Source: UBA8199 sp035358715 (lineage in GTDB: Bacteria; Verrucomicrobiota; Verrucomicrobiia; Limisphaerales; UBA8199). Taken from it: a stretch of 64,000 nt of DNA. Below the pieces are notes generated by a model, which worked only from the letters and a program-made list of their open reading frames with translations, was not told the origin of the DNA and ran no database searches. This document shows, piece after piece, positions 41,925 to 51,021 of the stretch (positions are counted from its first letter, which is position 1; the number at the start of each line of letters is the position of its first letter). Both the position numbers and the translations under genes were made by a program. The DNA lies in assembly GCA_035358715.1 (NCBI GenBank), contig DAOPPX010000009.1, forward strand, positions 4,917 to 68,916, written 5' to 3'.

Positions 41925-43355
41925 GTGAAATACTTAGACTTGCTTGTCAGCCTGGGGCTTGTGGTGTCGCTTTCCGCCTTGGCCCAACCGGGCCGGGAGA
42001 AGCCAGCCAGGCGGGAGCCCGCGCCGTTGACCGGCCAGAGGACCGATGGGTATCGAGGCATCTGGTTCACGTTGGGCCAGCGCCTGCCTTACGGCGACAA
42101 GTATTCCGGCGGATTGGGCACCTACACGGCCAATCATGTGCCGATGGCGATCTACGCGCCGAAAGTGGAGAAAACGTTCTTTACCTACGGCGGCACGCTT
42201 CCAGGCCAACGACACCTGCTGATCATGGCCTCCTATTACGATCACCGGCGAAACGAAGTGCCCCGGCCCGTCATCGTCCATGACAAGGTGACGGTCAACG
42301 ACCCGCACGACAACGGCAGCATTTGCCTCGATGAGCGGGGGCACATCTGGATATTCGTCAGCGGGCGCGGCCGGGCTCGACCAGGGTTCAAGTATCGCAG
42401 CAAACAGGCCTATGATATCAGTGAGTTCGAACTGATCTCCACCGAGGAACTGACTTATCCGCAACCCTGGTCGCTCCCCGGCCAGGGCTTCCTGCACCTG
42501 TTCACGAAATACACTGCCGGACGCGAGTTATATTGGGAGACCAGCGCGGAGGGCGTCGCGTGGAGCGAAGACCACAAGCTGGCCGGCCTCGAAGGCCATT
42601 ACCAAACCAGCCGCGCGTTCGGCAACAAGGTGGCTACCTTCTTCAACCGACATCCCGGCCATTCGGTGGACAAGCGCACTGATCTCTACTACCTGCAAAC
42701 CACCGACTTCGGTAGAACCTGGACTACCGCCGACGGCACGCAGGTGAGTGTTCCGTTGAGAGAGAACGACAATCCCGCGCGGGTGGTTGATTATTCGGCA
42801 CGAGGCCGAATGATGTACACGATGGACGTGAATTTCGACCGGCTGGGCAATCCCGTTCTTCTCTATATCGTTTGCGCTGATTTCAAACCCGGCCCCGAGG
42901 CCGGGCCGCGTGAATGGACAGTGGCTCACTGGACCGGGACCCGCTGGACGACCAACATCGTTTGCCGATCCGAGCACAACTACGATGTTGGCGGCCTCTA
43001 CATAAAGGGCAAGGAATGGATGGTCTATGGGCCCACGGAGCGCGGGCCGCAGCGTTGGGGAGCAGGCGGAGAGGTGGCCATCTGGACCAGCCGGGACGAG
43101 GGCAGGACCTGGAAACGGAAGCGGCAGGTGACGTCCGGCAGCGAGTTCAATCACACCTACGTCCGGCGTCCGGTTGAGGCCCGAGACCCTTTCTTCGCAT
43201 TCTGGGCTGACGGCAATCCGGACCAACTCAGCATCTCACGGTTGTATTTCGGCGATTCCAAGGGCCGCTGCTGGCAGTTGCCCTACGACATGCCGGGCGA
43301 AACCGCCAGGCCGAGGGCTATGAAGTTTCCAGCGCGGCCTGTGGCTCGGCAGTAG
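41925..43355 (+). CDS. Exported BNR-repeat (sialidase-fold) protein
   Basis: The 476-residue protein belongs to the BNR_4-type beta-propeller group. After a signal peptide (VKYLDLLVSLGLVVSLSALAQ) it has DGYRGIWFTLGQRLPYGDKYSGGLGTY, then ICLDERGHIWIFVSGRG, YYLQTTDFGRTWTTADG and IWTSRDEGRTWKRKRQV; the last two match the Asp-box pattern S/T-x-D-x-G-x-x-W. Such proteins bind or cleave surface polysaccharides, including some glycosidases and lyases. GTG 41925 is chosen for the signal peptide; GTG 41919 is equally possible. It lies between the peptidase/BPL_N gene and the Tat-exported aminotransferase, all on the plus strand. Confidence 0.8.
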   Translation: MKYLDLLVSLGLVVSLSALAQPGREKPARREPAPLTGQRTDGYRGIWFTLGQRLPYGDKYSGGLGTYTANHVPMAIYAPKVEKTFFTYGGTLPGQRHLLIMASYYDHRRNEVPRPVIVHDKVTVNDPHDNGSICLDERGHIWIFVSGRGRARPGFKYRSKQAYDISEFELISTEELTYPQPWSLPGQGFLHLFTKYTAGRELYWETSAEGVAWSEDHKLAGLEGHYQTSRAFGNKVATFFNRHPGHSVDKRTDLYYLQTTDFGRTWTTADGTQVSVPLRENDNPARVVDYSARGRMMYTMDVNFDRLGNPVLLYIVCADFKPGPEAGPREWTVAHWTGTRWTTNIVCRSEHNYDVGGLYIKGKEWMVYGPTERGPQRWGAGGEVAIWTSRDEGRTWKRKRQVTSGSEFNHTYVRRPVEARDPFFAFWADGNPDQLSISRLYFGDSKGRCWQLPYDMPGETARPRAMKFPARPVARQ

Positions 43356-43539
43356 AACATTGCTCCGGTGCAATAAATGGCGGATAATGCGCTCTGCACA
43401 CGCGCCGTGCCTTCGAGCTGGAAAATGTGATGGCATGCAACTCCTCTCTTGAACACTGGACCACAAGGGCGCACAATGACGATCAGTTAAATGCAGGCGT
43501 ACATGAACCTGATCGCTTACTAAACAGCAAGGTATGATT

Positions 43540-44919
43540 ATGAAAGACGACATCTCCCGACGTGAGTTTATCAAGCGTGGCTCTGTTGCGGGCGGCACCG
43601 CTGTTTTGGCCGCCGGCACAGCAGGGTCGCTGCTCGCCCAGGCAGCGGGCGCGGACGCTTCAACCCCGGCCGCTCTCGGTGGTGCCAAAGCACACGCCAA
43701 GAAATGGCCGGCGTGGCCGGCGTGGGACCCCGCCGACGATGGGAAGGTAACCCAGGTGCTGCACGGCAGCACGTGGCACCGGGGCAGGCTGGTGAAGGAA
43801 TTCGAGGAGAAATGGGCGGCTCTGATGGGCTCCAAGCATTGCCTGGCCGTAGTGAACGGCACCAACGCCCTCAGCGCGTCGTTCATGGTGATGGACCTGA
43901 ACCCCGGCGACGAAGTGATCTGCGCACCATACACATTCAGCGCCAGTATGCTGGGCGTGCTTTACAAGAGCGCGATGCCGGTCTGGGCCGATATTGATCC
44001 TCTCACCTACCAGATGGATCCCGCGAAGGTGGAAGCCAAGATCACGCCGCGCACCAAGGCGATCCTGCCGGTGCACATCTGCGGTTACGCGAGCGACATG
44101 CCGCGGCTCATGGAGATCGCGCGCAAGCACAACCTGAAAGTCGTCGAGGATGTCTGCCAGGCGCACATGGGCAACATCAATGGCAGGAACCTCGGCACCT
44201 TTGGCACAACCGGTTGCTTCAGTTTCCAGACCTCGAAAGTGATGCCCATCGGCGAGGGCGGCGCGATCATCACCGATGACTCCGAGCTATACGACAAGCT
44301 CTACTCCTATCACAACTACGGCTACAAGACCAATATCACCCCGGGCTCCTACGACAACATCGCCGCGTTCAGGCTGGGCAACAAAATCCGCATGGCCGAA
44401 TACCAGGCGGCGATCGGCCTTTGCCAACTGCCAAAGCTCGAGGAACAGACCCGCATCCGCACCGAGAACGCGGCTTACCTCACGCCTAAACTGGCCGCCA
44501 TTCCCGGGATCACACCGGTCAAGACCTACCCGGGCGTGACCCGCCTGTCGTATTACATGTATCCTTTCATCTACGACGCCGCCAAGTTCGACGGCTTGTC
44601 ACGGGCGGATTTCGTGAGATCGCTTTCGGCGGAAGGCATTCCTGCCAGCCCCGGCTATCCGAAATACCCGATCTACACGCAGGAGTTCATTCACGAGATG
44701 TTCAAGACGGAGATCTACAGGAAGTTCTACACCAGCGAGCAATTGGACTGGGAAGCTTACAAGCAACGCAACCATTGCCCGGGCCTTATGAAGACCTTCG
44801 ACACCTCCGTGTGGCTTAGCACCACAGGCATGCTTCTTGGAAGCAAAGCTGACATGGACGACGTGGTCCGCGCCATCGAGAAGATCCAGAAACACGCTTC
44901 GAAACTAAAGAAGGCATAA
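43540..44919 (+). CDS. DegT/DnrJ/EryC1/StrS aminotransferase with Tat signal
   Basis: This 459-residue protein combines a twin-arginine export signal (SRREFIKRGSVAGGTAVLAAG) with a full PLP-dependent sugar aminotransferase of the DegT family. Catalytic features are LAVVNGTNALSASFMVMDL, GDEVICAPYTFSAS, KVVEDVCQAHMGN (PLP-pyridine Asp) and CFSFQTSKVMPIGEGGAII (Schiff-base Lys). Family enzymes aminate keto-sugars in nucleotide-sugar pathways, in the cytoplasm. Export by Tat after folding with bound cofactor is possible, since Tat carries folded proteins, but is unusual. ATG 43540 has AAGG seven bases upstream; ATG 43534 is also possible. Confidence 0.88.
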   Translation: MKDDISRREFIKRGSVAGGTAVLAAGTAGSLLAQAAGADASTPAALGGAKAHAKKWPAWPAWDPADDGKVTQVLHGSTWHRGRLVKEFEEKWAALMGSKHCLAVVNGTNALSASFMVMDLNPGDEVICAPYTFSASMLGVLYKSAMPVWADIDPLTYQMDPAKVEAKITPRTKAILPVHICGYASDMPRLMEIARKHNLKVVEDVCQAHMGNINGRNLGTFGTTGCFSFQTSKVMPIGEGGAIITDDSELYDKLYSYHNYGYKTNITPGSYDNIAAFRLGNKIRMAEYQAAIGLCQLPKLEEQTRIRTENAAYLTPKLAAIPGITPVKTYPGVTRLSYYMYPFIYDAAKFDGLSRADFVRSLSAEGIPASPGYPKYPIYTQEFIHEMFKTEIYRKFYTSEQLDWEAYKQRNHCPGLMKTFDTSVWLSTTGMLLGSKADMDDVVRAIEKIQKHASKLKKA

Positions 44920-45032
44920 GCGGCGTTGTTGGCCGTCAAAGCGAGCAAGAGCGCAGGTGCTGGAATGGCGTTTGTCCCCGCTTCCATAGGGGGCAGTGGC
45001 GGCCTCGCCTGCGGCCGCGCCTCGGACAAACT

Positions 45033-46337
45033 TCATTCCCGCAGTAAACCTACCGCCGCATCCACCAACAACTGCCCGCACTCATCGGCGCCCAAGCTTC
45101 GAACGCCCATCTCGTAACCGCCGCGGGCCCTTTCGCCCGGCATGCCAACATATTGCACGCCGTAGCCGTTCGAGTAGCCGAGAACGATCGTGTGCGGACG
45201 TGGAGACTGGTCCAGGATCGCTGTCGAAAGCGCGCTTAGCGGCTCGCCAGGCAGTGAAACGATCGCAAGCTCACCGCATCTCAAAGCCTGGACTTCGCAG
45301 GACAGGTGCTCGCACCCCACCTCGGCGCGGATGCTCTCCTTAACAGGCGCTTTGACAATCGTGCTCGCCACATGAAAGCTGTTCGTTACGGGCAGAGGGT
45401 GGGTCACATGCGCCGCCTTCAGCGCGCGCTCGATAATCGTTTTCGACATCGCATCACGAGCATCCAGGCCCCGCCGGATGGGATTAATATCACCCGCGCA
45501 CCCCTGAAGGAAGATGGACTCGCCGCCAAGTTCCCTGGAGAGCGCGGACGAAACCGGCCCGTGCCAGTCGCCGCACACACCGTCGTATTTCGGGTAGGCC
45601 ACCACGGCATGACATGCGGTGTGATAAAGAGACGCCACCGTGCCGCCCTGCTCATCCCGCAGGAGCAGAAGCGTCAGCGTGGGATCCACCTTTCCATACC
45701 GCAGCCCTGAAGCCATCACATACGGGTCCGCGGAACTCGTGAGGGATTGCACAGTCCCGTCCGGCTTGATGGGGCGGCGATTAAAGATCACATCGCCGAT
45801 GTACGCTCGGCTGATCGAGAGCGCTGCAGGCCTTAGCCTCTTCGCTGCCTCCGCAACTGCACGGGCTGTGGCCTCGATGAGCTTGTCCGCCCACGCCGGG
45901 TACGCCGGGTCGGTCAAAAACGAATTCAGCACCTTCTGTTCTGCTGGGGTCAAAGGCGTGCCCAAGATCGGCGACCATGGCGCGGAATGGTTATGAGTTG
46001 CCGTGATCATCACGTCGCTCTTCGCAATCCCAGTCACCTTGTGGATGGCTTCGCGCGCTTTAGCGACGGCGCCTTCCATCGGATAGAGGAGTTCCCAGCT
46101 TACGATTGCACAACGTCTGCCCGAGTGCTCAAGGACCACCGCCCGGGTGTAGATGGGCTCTAGGATTTCTCCGTAGGGTTTATGCGTAATCCAGTTGCTG
46201 AGGTTGGTGCCGGGGGTAATATCCGCTCGCGCGGCGCCCGCGCTCAAGCCCGGCGCCCCATAGGCCGGTTGTTCACAAACGAACCAGGTCAGGATACCTA
46301 TAAGCAGAATGCAGCCAATCACGTTGCGATCTCTCAT
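45033..46337 (-). CDS. Neutral/alkaline ceramidase-like exported protein (paralogue 3)
   Basis: A 434-residue protein with an N-terminal signal (VIGCILLIGILTWFVCEQPAYG) and the ceramidase N-terminal-like fold: LSAGAARADITPGTNLSNW, YTRAVVLEHSGRRCAIVSWELLYP, VMITATHNHSAPWSPI (histidine motif, here THNHSAP), VVAYPKYDGVCGDWHGP, IFLQGCAGDINPIRRG and the C-terminal IVLGYSNGYGVQYVGMPGERARGGYEMGVRSL core. It is the third member in this window. The reaction is untested in this group. It is convergent with the aminotransferase gene and shares the minus strand with the tRNA gene to its right. Confidence 0.8.
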   Translation of the reverse strand: MRDRNVIGCILLIGILTWFVCEQPAYGAPGLSAGAARADITPGTNLSNWITHKPYGEILEPIYTRAVVLEHSGRRCAIVSWELLYPMEGAVAKAREAIHKVTGIAKSDVMITATHNHSAPWSPILGTPLTPAEQKVLNSFLTDPAYPAWADKLIEATARAVAEAAKRLRPAALSISRAYIGDVIFNRRPIKPDGTVQSLTSSADPYVMASGLRYGKVDPTLTLLLLRDEQGGTVASLYHTACHAVVAYPKYDGVCGDWHGPVSSALSRELGGESIFLQGCAGDINPIRRGLDARDAMSKTIIERALKAAHVTHPLPVTNSFHVASTIVKAPVKESIRAEVGCEHLSCEVQALRCGELAIVSLPGEPLSALSTAILDQSPRPHTIVLGYSNGYGVQYVGMPGERARGGYEMGVRSLGADECGQLLVDAAVGLLRE

Positions 46338-46566
46338 ACTCGGTCATATTACAAGCAACTTACCCTCTCGCTCGCAACCAAACTGATCGGAAATCGCGCT
46401 TGGCGCGCCCGCATCTGCTCGGCGCTTGGCGGGTGGGCGCGGCAACAACACACGGGTTCGATTTCCTTAAAGTGGGCAGGACGGAGGAGGGGGGGCTACT
46501 GCTTTTCCCGAGGTTGCAGTTTGCCGCACTCTTACTGCACACCTTCAAAAGACCCAATGAAATCAA

Positions 46567-46640
46567 TGGAGCGGGTGAAGGGAATCGAACCCTCATCTCA
46601 GGCTTGGGAAGCCCGCATTCTACCACTGAACCACACCCGC
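46567..46640 (-). tRNA. tRNA-Gly (anticodon CCC)
   Basis: A complete cloverleaf on the minus strand: acceptor GCGGGTG/CACCCGC, D-stem GTTC/GAAT, anticodon stem CGGGC/GCCTG with loop TTCCCAA (anticodon CCC), variable loop AGAT, and T-stem GAGGG/CCCTT with loop TTCGATT. The discriminator base is U and CCA is encoded. The gene reads GGG glycine codons. Confidence 0.95.
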
Positions 46641-46844
46641 TTCATTCACTGGGATCACTTTTAGCACAGCCAGCTTGGGCCTGCAAGAATTGATTGCATC
46701 TGAATTCTGACACTGACCCAAATCCCTCTACCGCGGCTTTCTGCCTGGAGCCCAGGCGTTGGTTGAAACGGTGAGAATTGGGAATAGCCTGCCAACAGAG
46801 CCGATTCCGCTCGAAATCCGCGCGAGGCGCGCTAGCCTTGGTGT

Positions 46845-47792
46845 ATGGCCGCATTGCGAATCGTCTTCATGGGCACGGCGAAGTTGTCGTGCGACAGCCT
46901 GGGGGGGCTGATGGAATCGCCAGACTTTCAGGTAGCGGCAGTCGTCACTCAACCGGATCGTCCCAAGGGGCGGGACCTCAAGCTGCAACCGTCGCCGGTG
47001 AAGGAGTTGGGCTTGCAGGCCGGGCTGCCGGTGCTGCAACCCGAGCGGGCCCGCAGCGAAGCGTTTCTGGAGGAGTTGCGCAGGCTGCGGCCGGAGTTGA
47101 TCGTCGTGGTGGCCTATGGCCAGATACTTCCACCGGGCATTCTGAACCTGCCGCGGTTCGGCTGCCTCAATGTTCACACTTCGCTGCTTCCCGGGTATCG
47201 CGGCGCCGCGCCGATCCAATGGGCGATGCTCAATGGCGATGTGGAAACGGGAGTCACGATTATGAAGATGGACGCCGGCCTGGATACCGGTGGCATTCTA
47301 ACGCAGGCCAAGACGCAGATCCTGCAGGAGGACACTGCGGAAACCCTGCACGATCGGCTCGCCCGGATAGGCGCAGAGTTGCTGGCAAGGACCATACCGG
47401 ACTACGTTGCGGGCAGAATTACCCCGCGGGACCAACCTGTGGAAGGTGTTAGCTACGCTCCCAAGATTAAGAAGCAGGACGGCTGTATAGACTGGCGCCA
47501 GCCGGCGCGGGCGATTTGGAACCGGGTGCGGGGTCTGGTGCCGTGGCCCGGGGCGTTCAGCTTTTTGCCCAGCCAATCCCAGCCGCTCATGCTTAAGATC
47601 TGGCAGGCAGAGATCGCGGATTGTTCGGGCCCGCCCGGCGAGTTGTTGCGAGCCGACAAGAGCGGCATTGTGGTGGGGTGCGGCGATATGGCTCTGCGGA
47701 TCCTGATGTTGCAGCGCGAGGGGGGGCGACGCCTGGAAGCGCAGGCCTTCCTGGCGGGACACCCATTGCAGGCGGGCCAGAAGCTGGGCTGA
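46845..47792 (+). CDS. fmt: Methionyl-tRNA formyltransferase
   Basis: Fmt transfers a formyl group from 10-formyl-tetrahydrofolate to initiator Met-tRNA. The 315-residue product has the usual length. The N-terminal formyltransferase domain shows LRIVFMGTAKLSCDSL, VVTQPDRPKGRDLKL, VVVAYGQILPPGIL and the active-site stretch LNVHTSLLPGYRGAAPIQWA (Asn-x-His with a later Asp in the DAGLDTGGIL segment). The C-terminal OB-fold domain starts near YAPKIKKQDGCIDW and has NRVRGLVPWPGAF. def is not adjacent, unlike in many bacteria. Confidence 0.96.
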   Translation: MAALRIVFMGTAKLSCDSLGGLMESPDFQVAAVVTQPDRPKGRDLKLQPSPVKELGLQAGLPVLQPERARSEAFLEELRRLRPELIVVVAYGQILPPGILNLPRFGCLNVHTSLLPGYRGAAPIQWAMLNGDVETGVTIMKMDAGLDTGGILTQAKTQILQEDTAETLHDRLARIGAELLARTIPDYVAGRITPRDQPVEGVSYAPKIKKQDGCIDWRQPARAIWNRVRGLVPWPGAFSFLPSQSQPLMLKIWQAEIADCSGPPGELLRADKSGIVVGCGDMALRILMLQREGGRRLEAQAFLAGHPLQAGQKLG

Positions 47793-48028
47793 GGCTCTGC
47801 CGTCGTGCCAACTGCCAGCGCCAACACTGGCGCTGTCTCTTTCACTACCGCGGCGCGATCCCACAACATCGAGTTCAGGGCGTTCTGCAAGGTCCCGCTT
47901 AGTGACGGCGAGCCGGCGGCCAACTCAGGGCGGTGAGCCTGCGAAACCGTGGGGCAATTGACCGGACCTGGAGTAGTTCTGACGGCGACCGGCCGGCATT
48001 TGCTCCAGGTGCGGACGCGTTGCACCGC

Positions 48029-49414
48029 TTATGCTCCTCCTCGCGGCCAGAAGCGAATCCAGAAGCGCTGGGGAGATTCAATCAGGATTTCGCGGAGGAG
48101 CTCTTCCATGCTGACGGCTTCGGGTTCGTGAAGCCGGCGGGCGAGGGCCAGGGTGACCGTAAAAGCGAGCGCTGCCGCGGCGAAGAAGACGGTGTAGCGG
48201 TTCCATGCCAAACCGAGCCAGACTGGGGATCGGGCGCCGACGGCGTCAATGAGCAATCCCCAGCCGATGGGGGCCAGGCCGAGGGTGACGTTGCCGATGG
48301 TGGAGTAGATGGCGAAGAAGTGGTTGCGGCCCATGACCGGGATGATGGCCATGGCAAGGCGGGTATTGGCCATCTGGATGAGCGCGGCCAGCAGTCCCAT
48401 CAGGAACTGGAGCACAAGGATGCCGACCAACTTCACCTCGAAGACGCCGCCAGAGAGGGAAACCCACCCTCCAAGCACAGCCACCCAACCGGCAAAACAA
48501 AAGGTCAGCACGGGTTTGCTGCCAAGGTGATCGAGCCGCGAGCCGAGCAGCCAGAGGCTGCTGAGGCCGCCCAGAAAGGCACTGGAGTTGACGAGGAGTA
48601 TCTGGCCTTCGGACAAGGTCGTCTGGCTCTTAAGGAAAGCGACGACAAAGGCGGTCAGCCCGCCATAGGCAACGGAGTAGCCCACCAGAGTGCAAAGGAG
48701 CTTCTTGAAAGGGGCGTAGCGAATCATCTCCAGCCAGGGCACGCGGCCTTTGGAGGCGCGCGTTTCCTCTGGCATCGCGGCGTCGGGGATGCGGTTAAGG
48801 AAGGCGAGGCTGACGGCGCCCATGATGGCGCTGAAAGCGAAAAGGCCGGCGAATTGCCACGAGCGCGTCTGGCCGCTGAGGCAAGCGCCCGCGATCAGGA
48901 AGGTGATGAGGCTCGCGCAGCTCTGGACGGCGGAATCCCGGGCGAGGTACTTCCCGCGCAACGGGGCTGGAACCAGGGCGGTAATCCACGGGAGCCAGGC
49001 GCAACTGGAGATGCCCCGGGAGAGGTTGAAACCGAACAGCAGCATCAGCAGCAGCGCGAGCCGGGTCTCCTGTTTGAGGAAAAAGCCGGTGAGCGGCACC
49101 AGGGCCATGGCGAAAATGAACATGACGCGCGTGCCCCACCCCGCGTAGACGAAGCGTTTGAAGCCCAGCCGGGGAATATGGCTGGCGGCAGGGATTTGGA
49201 AGATGACCAGCAGGGGCATCATGCCCGCAATGATGCCGAGCACGGTGGCGCTGGCGCCGAGGGTCTTGGCGTAGAGGACCATCGGGCTGTTGAGCACAAT
49301 CTGGTAGGAGAATGCATTGAAGATGGAGAACAGATAGGCATGGTGCAGGCCGGGAGGGAAGGAGGGCGCGTCCGCTCCTGGCGGGTTCAAGCTGTCTGTG
49401 TGGTGCCTGGCCAT
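48029..49414 (-). CDS. Major facilitator superfamily transporter
   Basis: About 461 residues with roughly 12 hydrophobic helices, for example YLFSIFNAFSYQIVLNSPMVLY, VMFIFAMALVPLTGFFL and LVGILVLQFLMGLLAALIQMA. LLGSRLDHLGSKPVL matches the MFS loop motif between helices. The long N-terminal frame from 49450 is trimmed to an ATG at 49414. No substrate can be read; the group resembles permeases of unknown specificity found across the PVC group. It lies downstream of the phosphofructokinase gene on the same strand with a 122-base gap, so co-transcription is possible. Confidence 0.83.
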   Translation of the reverse strand: MARHHTDSLNPPGADAPSFPPGLHHAYLFSIFNAFSYQIVLNSPMVLYAKTLGASATVLGIIAGMMPLLVIFQIPAASHIPRLGFKRFVYAGWGTRVMFIFAMALVPLTGFFLKQETRLALLLMLLFGFNLSRGISSCAWLPWITALVPAPLRGKYLARDSAVQSCASLITFLIAGACLSGQTRSWQFAGLFAFSAIMGAVSLAFLNRIPDAAMPEETRASKGRVPWLEMIRYAPFKKLLCTLVGYSVAYGGLTAFVVAFLKSQTTLSEGQILLVNSSAFLGGLSSLWLLGSRLDHLGSKPVLTFCFAGWVAVLGGWVSLSGGVFEVKLVGILVLQFLMGLLAALIQMANTRLAMAIIPVMGRNHFFAIYSTIGNVTLGLAPIGWGLLIDAVGARSPVWLGLAWNRYTVFFAAAALAFTVTLALARRLHEPEAVSMEELLREILIESPQRFWIRFWPRGGA

Positions 49415-49536
49415 AATGCCCGAGCTCAGTCTCTCAATCGGACCAAACATGGCCCGAGTTGCGCGGCCATGCGAATCAAAAGCGGATGCCGCGGCGAGGC
49501 ATCCCCGCTCTGGGAAATCAGAACCGCAGGGCTATT

Positions 49537-50820
49537 TCAGCCCTCGCGCGGCGGGAGCTTCTTCTCTACCTTGGTCTTCTCCAACACCACGTACTTGGGC
49601 AGGCCGCCTTCTGTCGGGCACTTGACTTCGCCTTCGATCAACGGCTGAGCGTAGGCAACGAACTTCTCGTTGGGCAGGTAACCGTCTTCGCTGATCCAGT
49701 CGCGCGGAATGAAGTGTTCGACGTTGGCGATGTCGCCCAGCGGCTGCAGGCCTGTGGCCCACTGAACCGAGCCGTCAGGCTGCGGGGTCCGGACGATTTT
49801 GACCATGTAGCCGCTCTCGCCGGCGATGGCGGCCTTGACGGCGGCTTCGCCGCAGGCAAAGGCGTTGGTGGCATCGGTCAAGCTCGCGCAATGCGCGGCG
49901 GCACGCTGCGCGTAGCCGAGCAGCACGGTGCGGGTCTTGGTATTGAGCTTGCCCTGCACCAATTCTTTCAACTTCTGGGCCGCTCCCGCAAGCACCGGGT
50001 GGCCAAACGCATCCAGCCGGGTCTTGTCGGCGCCCACTTCCTTCCCCGAGGTGTCTTTGATCCCTTCCCCAACGACTACGACGCAGTAATTATAGGCGGC
50101 TACGGTTTCTTTTACCTTGGCGAGGAACTTCTCCTCCTCGAGAGGCAGTTCGGGCAGCAGGATGATATGGGGCGGGTTAGCGGGGTTGCCGCGCTTGGCC
50201 AGGACGGTGCCGGCGGCGATCCAGCCTGCCGAACGGCCCATCACTTCAATGATGCAGCAGGAGCCGTCGTCGGTCGCCATGCTGCCCACGTCCAAGCCAA
50301 CTTCGGTGACTGTGATGGCGTTGTACTTGATAACCGAGCCATAGCCTGGGCAGTTGTCCGTGTGCGGCAGGTCGTTGTCAATGGTCTTGGGCACGCCGAG
50401 GACGCGGAGCACGTAATTTCGCTTGATGGCTTCCTCGTGAATCTTGTGCGACGTGTCCTGGGAGTCGTTGCCGCCGATGTAGGCGAAGTAGCGGATGTTG
50501 TGGGCTTCAAACACCTGGAAGAGCCGGTCCATGTCTTTGGCGGCTTTCTCGGGCTTCTTCTTGAAGTCAATCTTGTAGCGGCACGTGCCGAGCGCCGCGG
50601 CGGGCGTGTATCTGAGGCCCTCTATGGTCCGGGCGCGCTCCTCGTTAATGTCTATCAGTTCCTCGTTGAGGATGCCAAAGATGCCATTGGCGCCCCCGTA
50701 GATTTCCTCAATACAGTCATTCCGGCCCGCTTCCTGAATCACACCGGCCAAACTGGCGTTGATGACGGACGTCGGCCCGCCGGATTGCGCCACTAACAAA
50801 TTTCCAACTAGTTCTGGCAT
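49537..50820 (-). CDS. pfp: Diphosphate-dependent 6-phosphofructokinase
   Basis: The 427-residue protein is a phosphofructokinase of the pyrophosphate-dependent type. It phosphorylates fructose 6-phosphate reversibly in glycolysis. Seen are VAQSGGPTSVINASLAGV (phosphate-donor loop), IYGGANGIFGIL, the nucleotide/PPi motif YIGGNDSQDT, the catalytic VPKTIDNDLPHTD and EVMGRSAGWIAAG. ATP-type enzymes have GGDGS here and typical PPi enzymes GGDDS; retention of Asp in GGNDS points to PPi, while the first Asn is a clade variant. This makes PPi use likely but not proven. Confidence 0.87.
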   Translation of the reverse strand: MPELVGNLLVAQSGGPTSVINASLAGVIQEAGRNDCIEEIYGGANGIFGILNEELIDINEERARTIEGLRYTPAAALGTCRYKIDFKKKPEKAAKDMDRLFQVFEAHNIRYFAYIGGNDSQDTSHKIHEEAIKRNYVLRVLGVPKTIDNDLPHTDNCPGYGSVIKYNAITVTEVGLDVGSMATDDGSCCIIEVMGRSAGWIAAGTVLAKRGNPANPPHIILLPELPLEEEKFLAKVKETVAAYNYCVVVVGEGIKDTSGKEVGADKTRLDAFGHPVLAGAAQKLKELVQGKLNTKTRTVLLGYAQRAAAHCASLTDATNAFACGEAAVKAAIAGESGYMVKIVRTPQPDGSVQWATGLQPLGDIANVEHFIPRDWISEDGYLPNEKFVAYAQPLIEGEVKCPTEGGLPKYVVLEKTKVEKKLPPREG

Positions 50821-51021
50821 AATATTCCAATCGCGTTTTCGTCGAGCTGAACCCGATCAGCCCTCAGTCTTTGGAAGACCTTCCAAATTCGGAGTGCAAC
50901 CCTGCCAGCAAACCTCGCGCCTGTCAAAGGCGAAATCGAGGGCCGGCACCCGTCGCTTGCACGAAGAGGATTGACAGATTCGCGGCGAGCCAGACTATGA
51001 GCCGCTGAAGTGAGAAACGCT

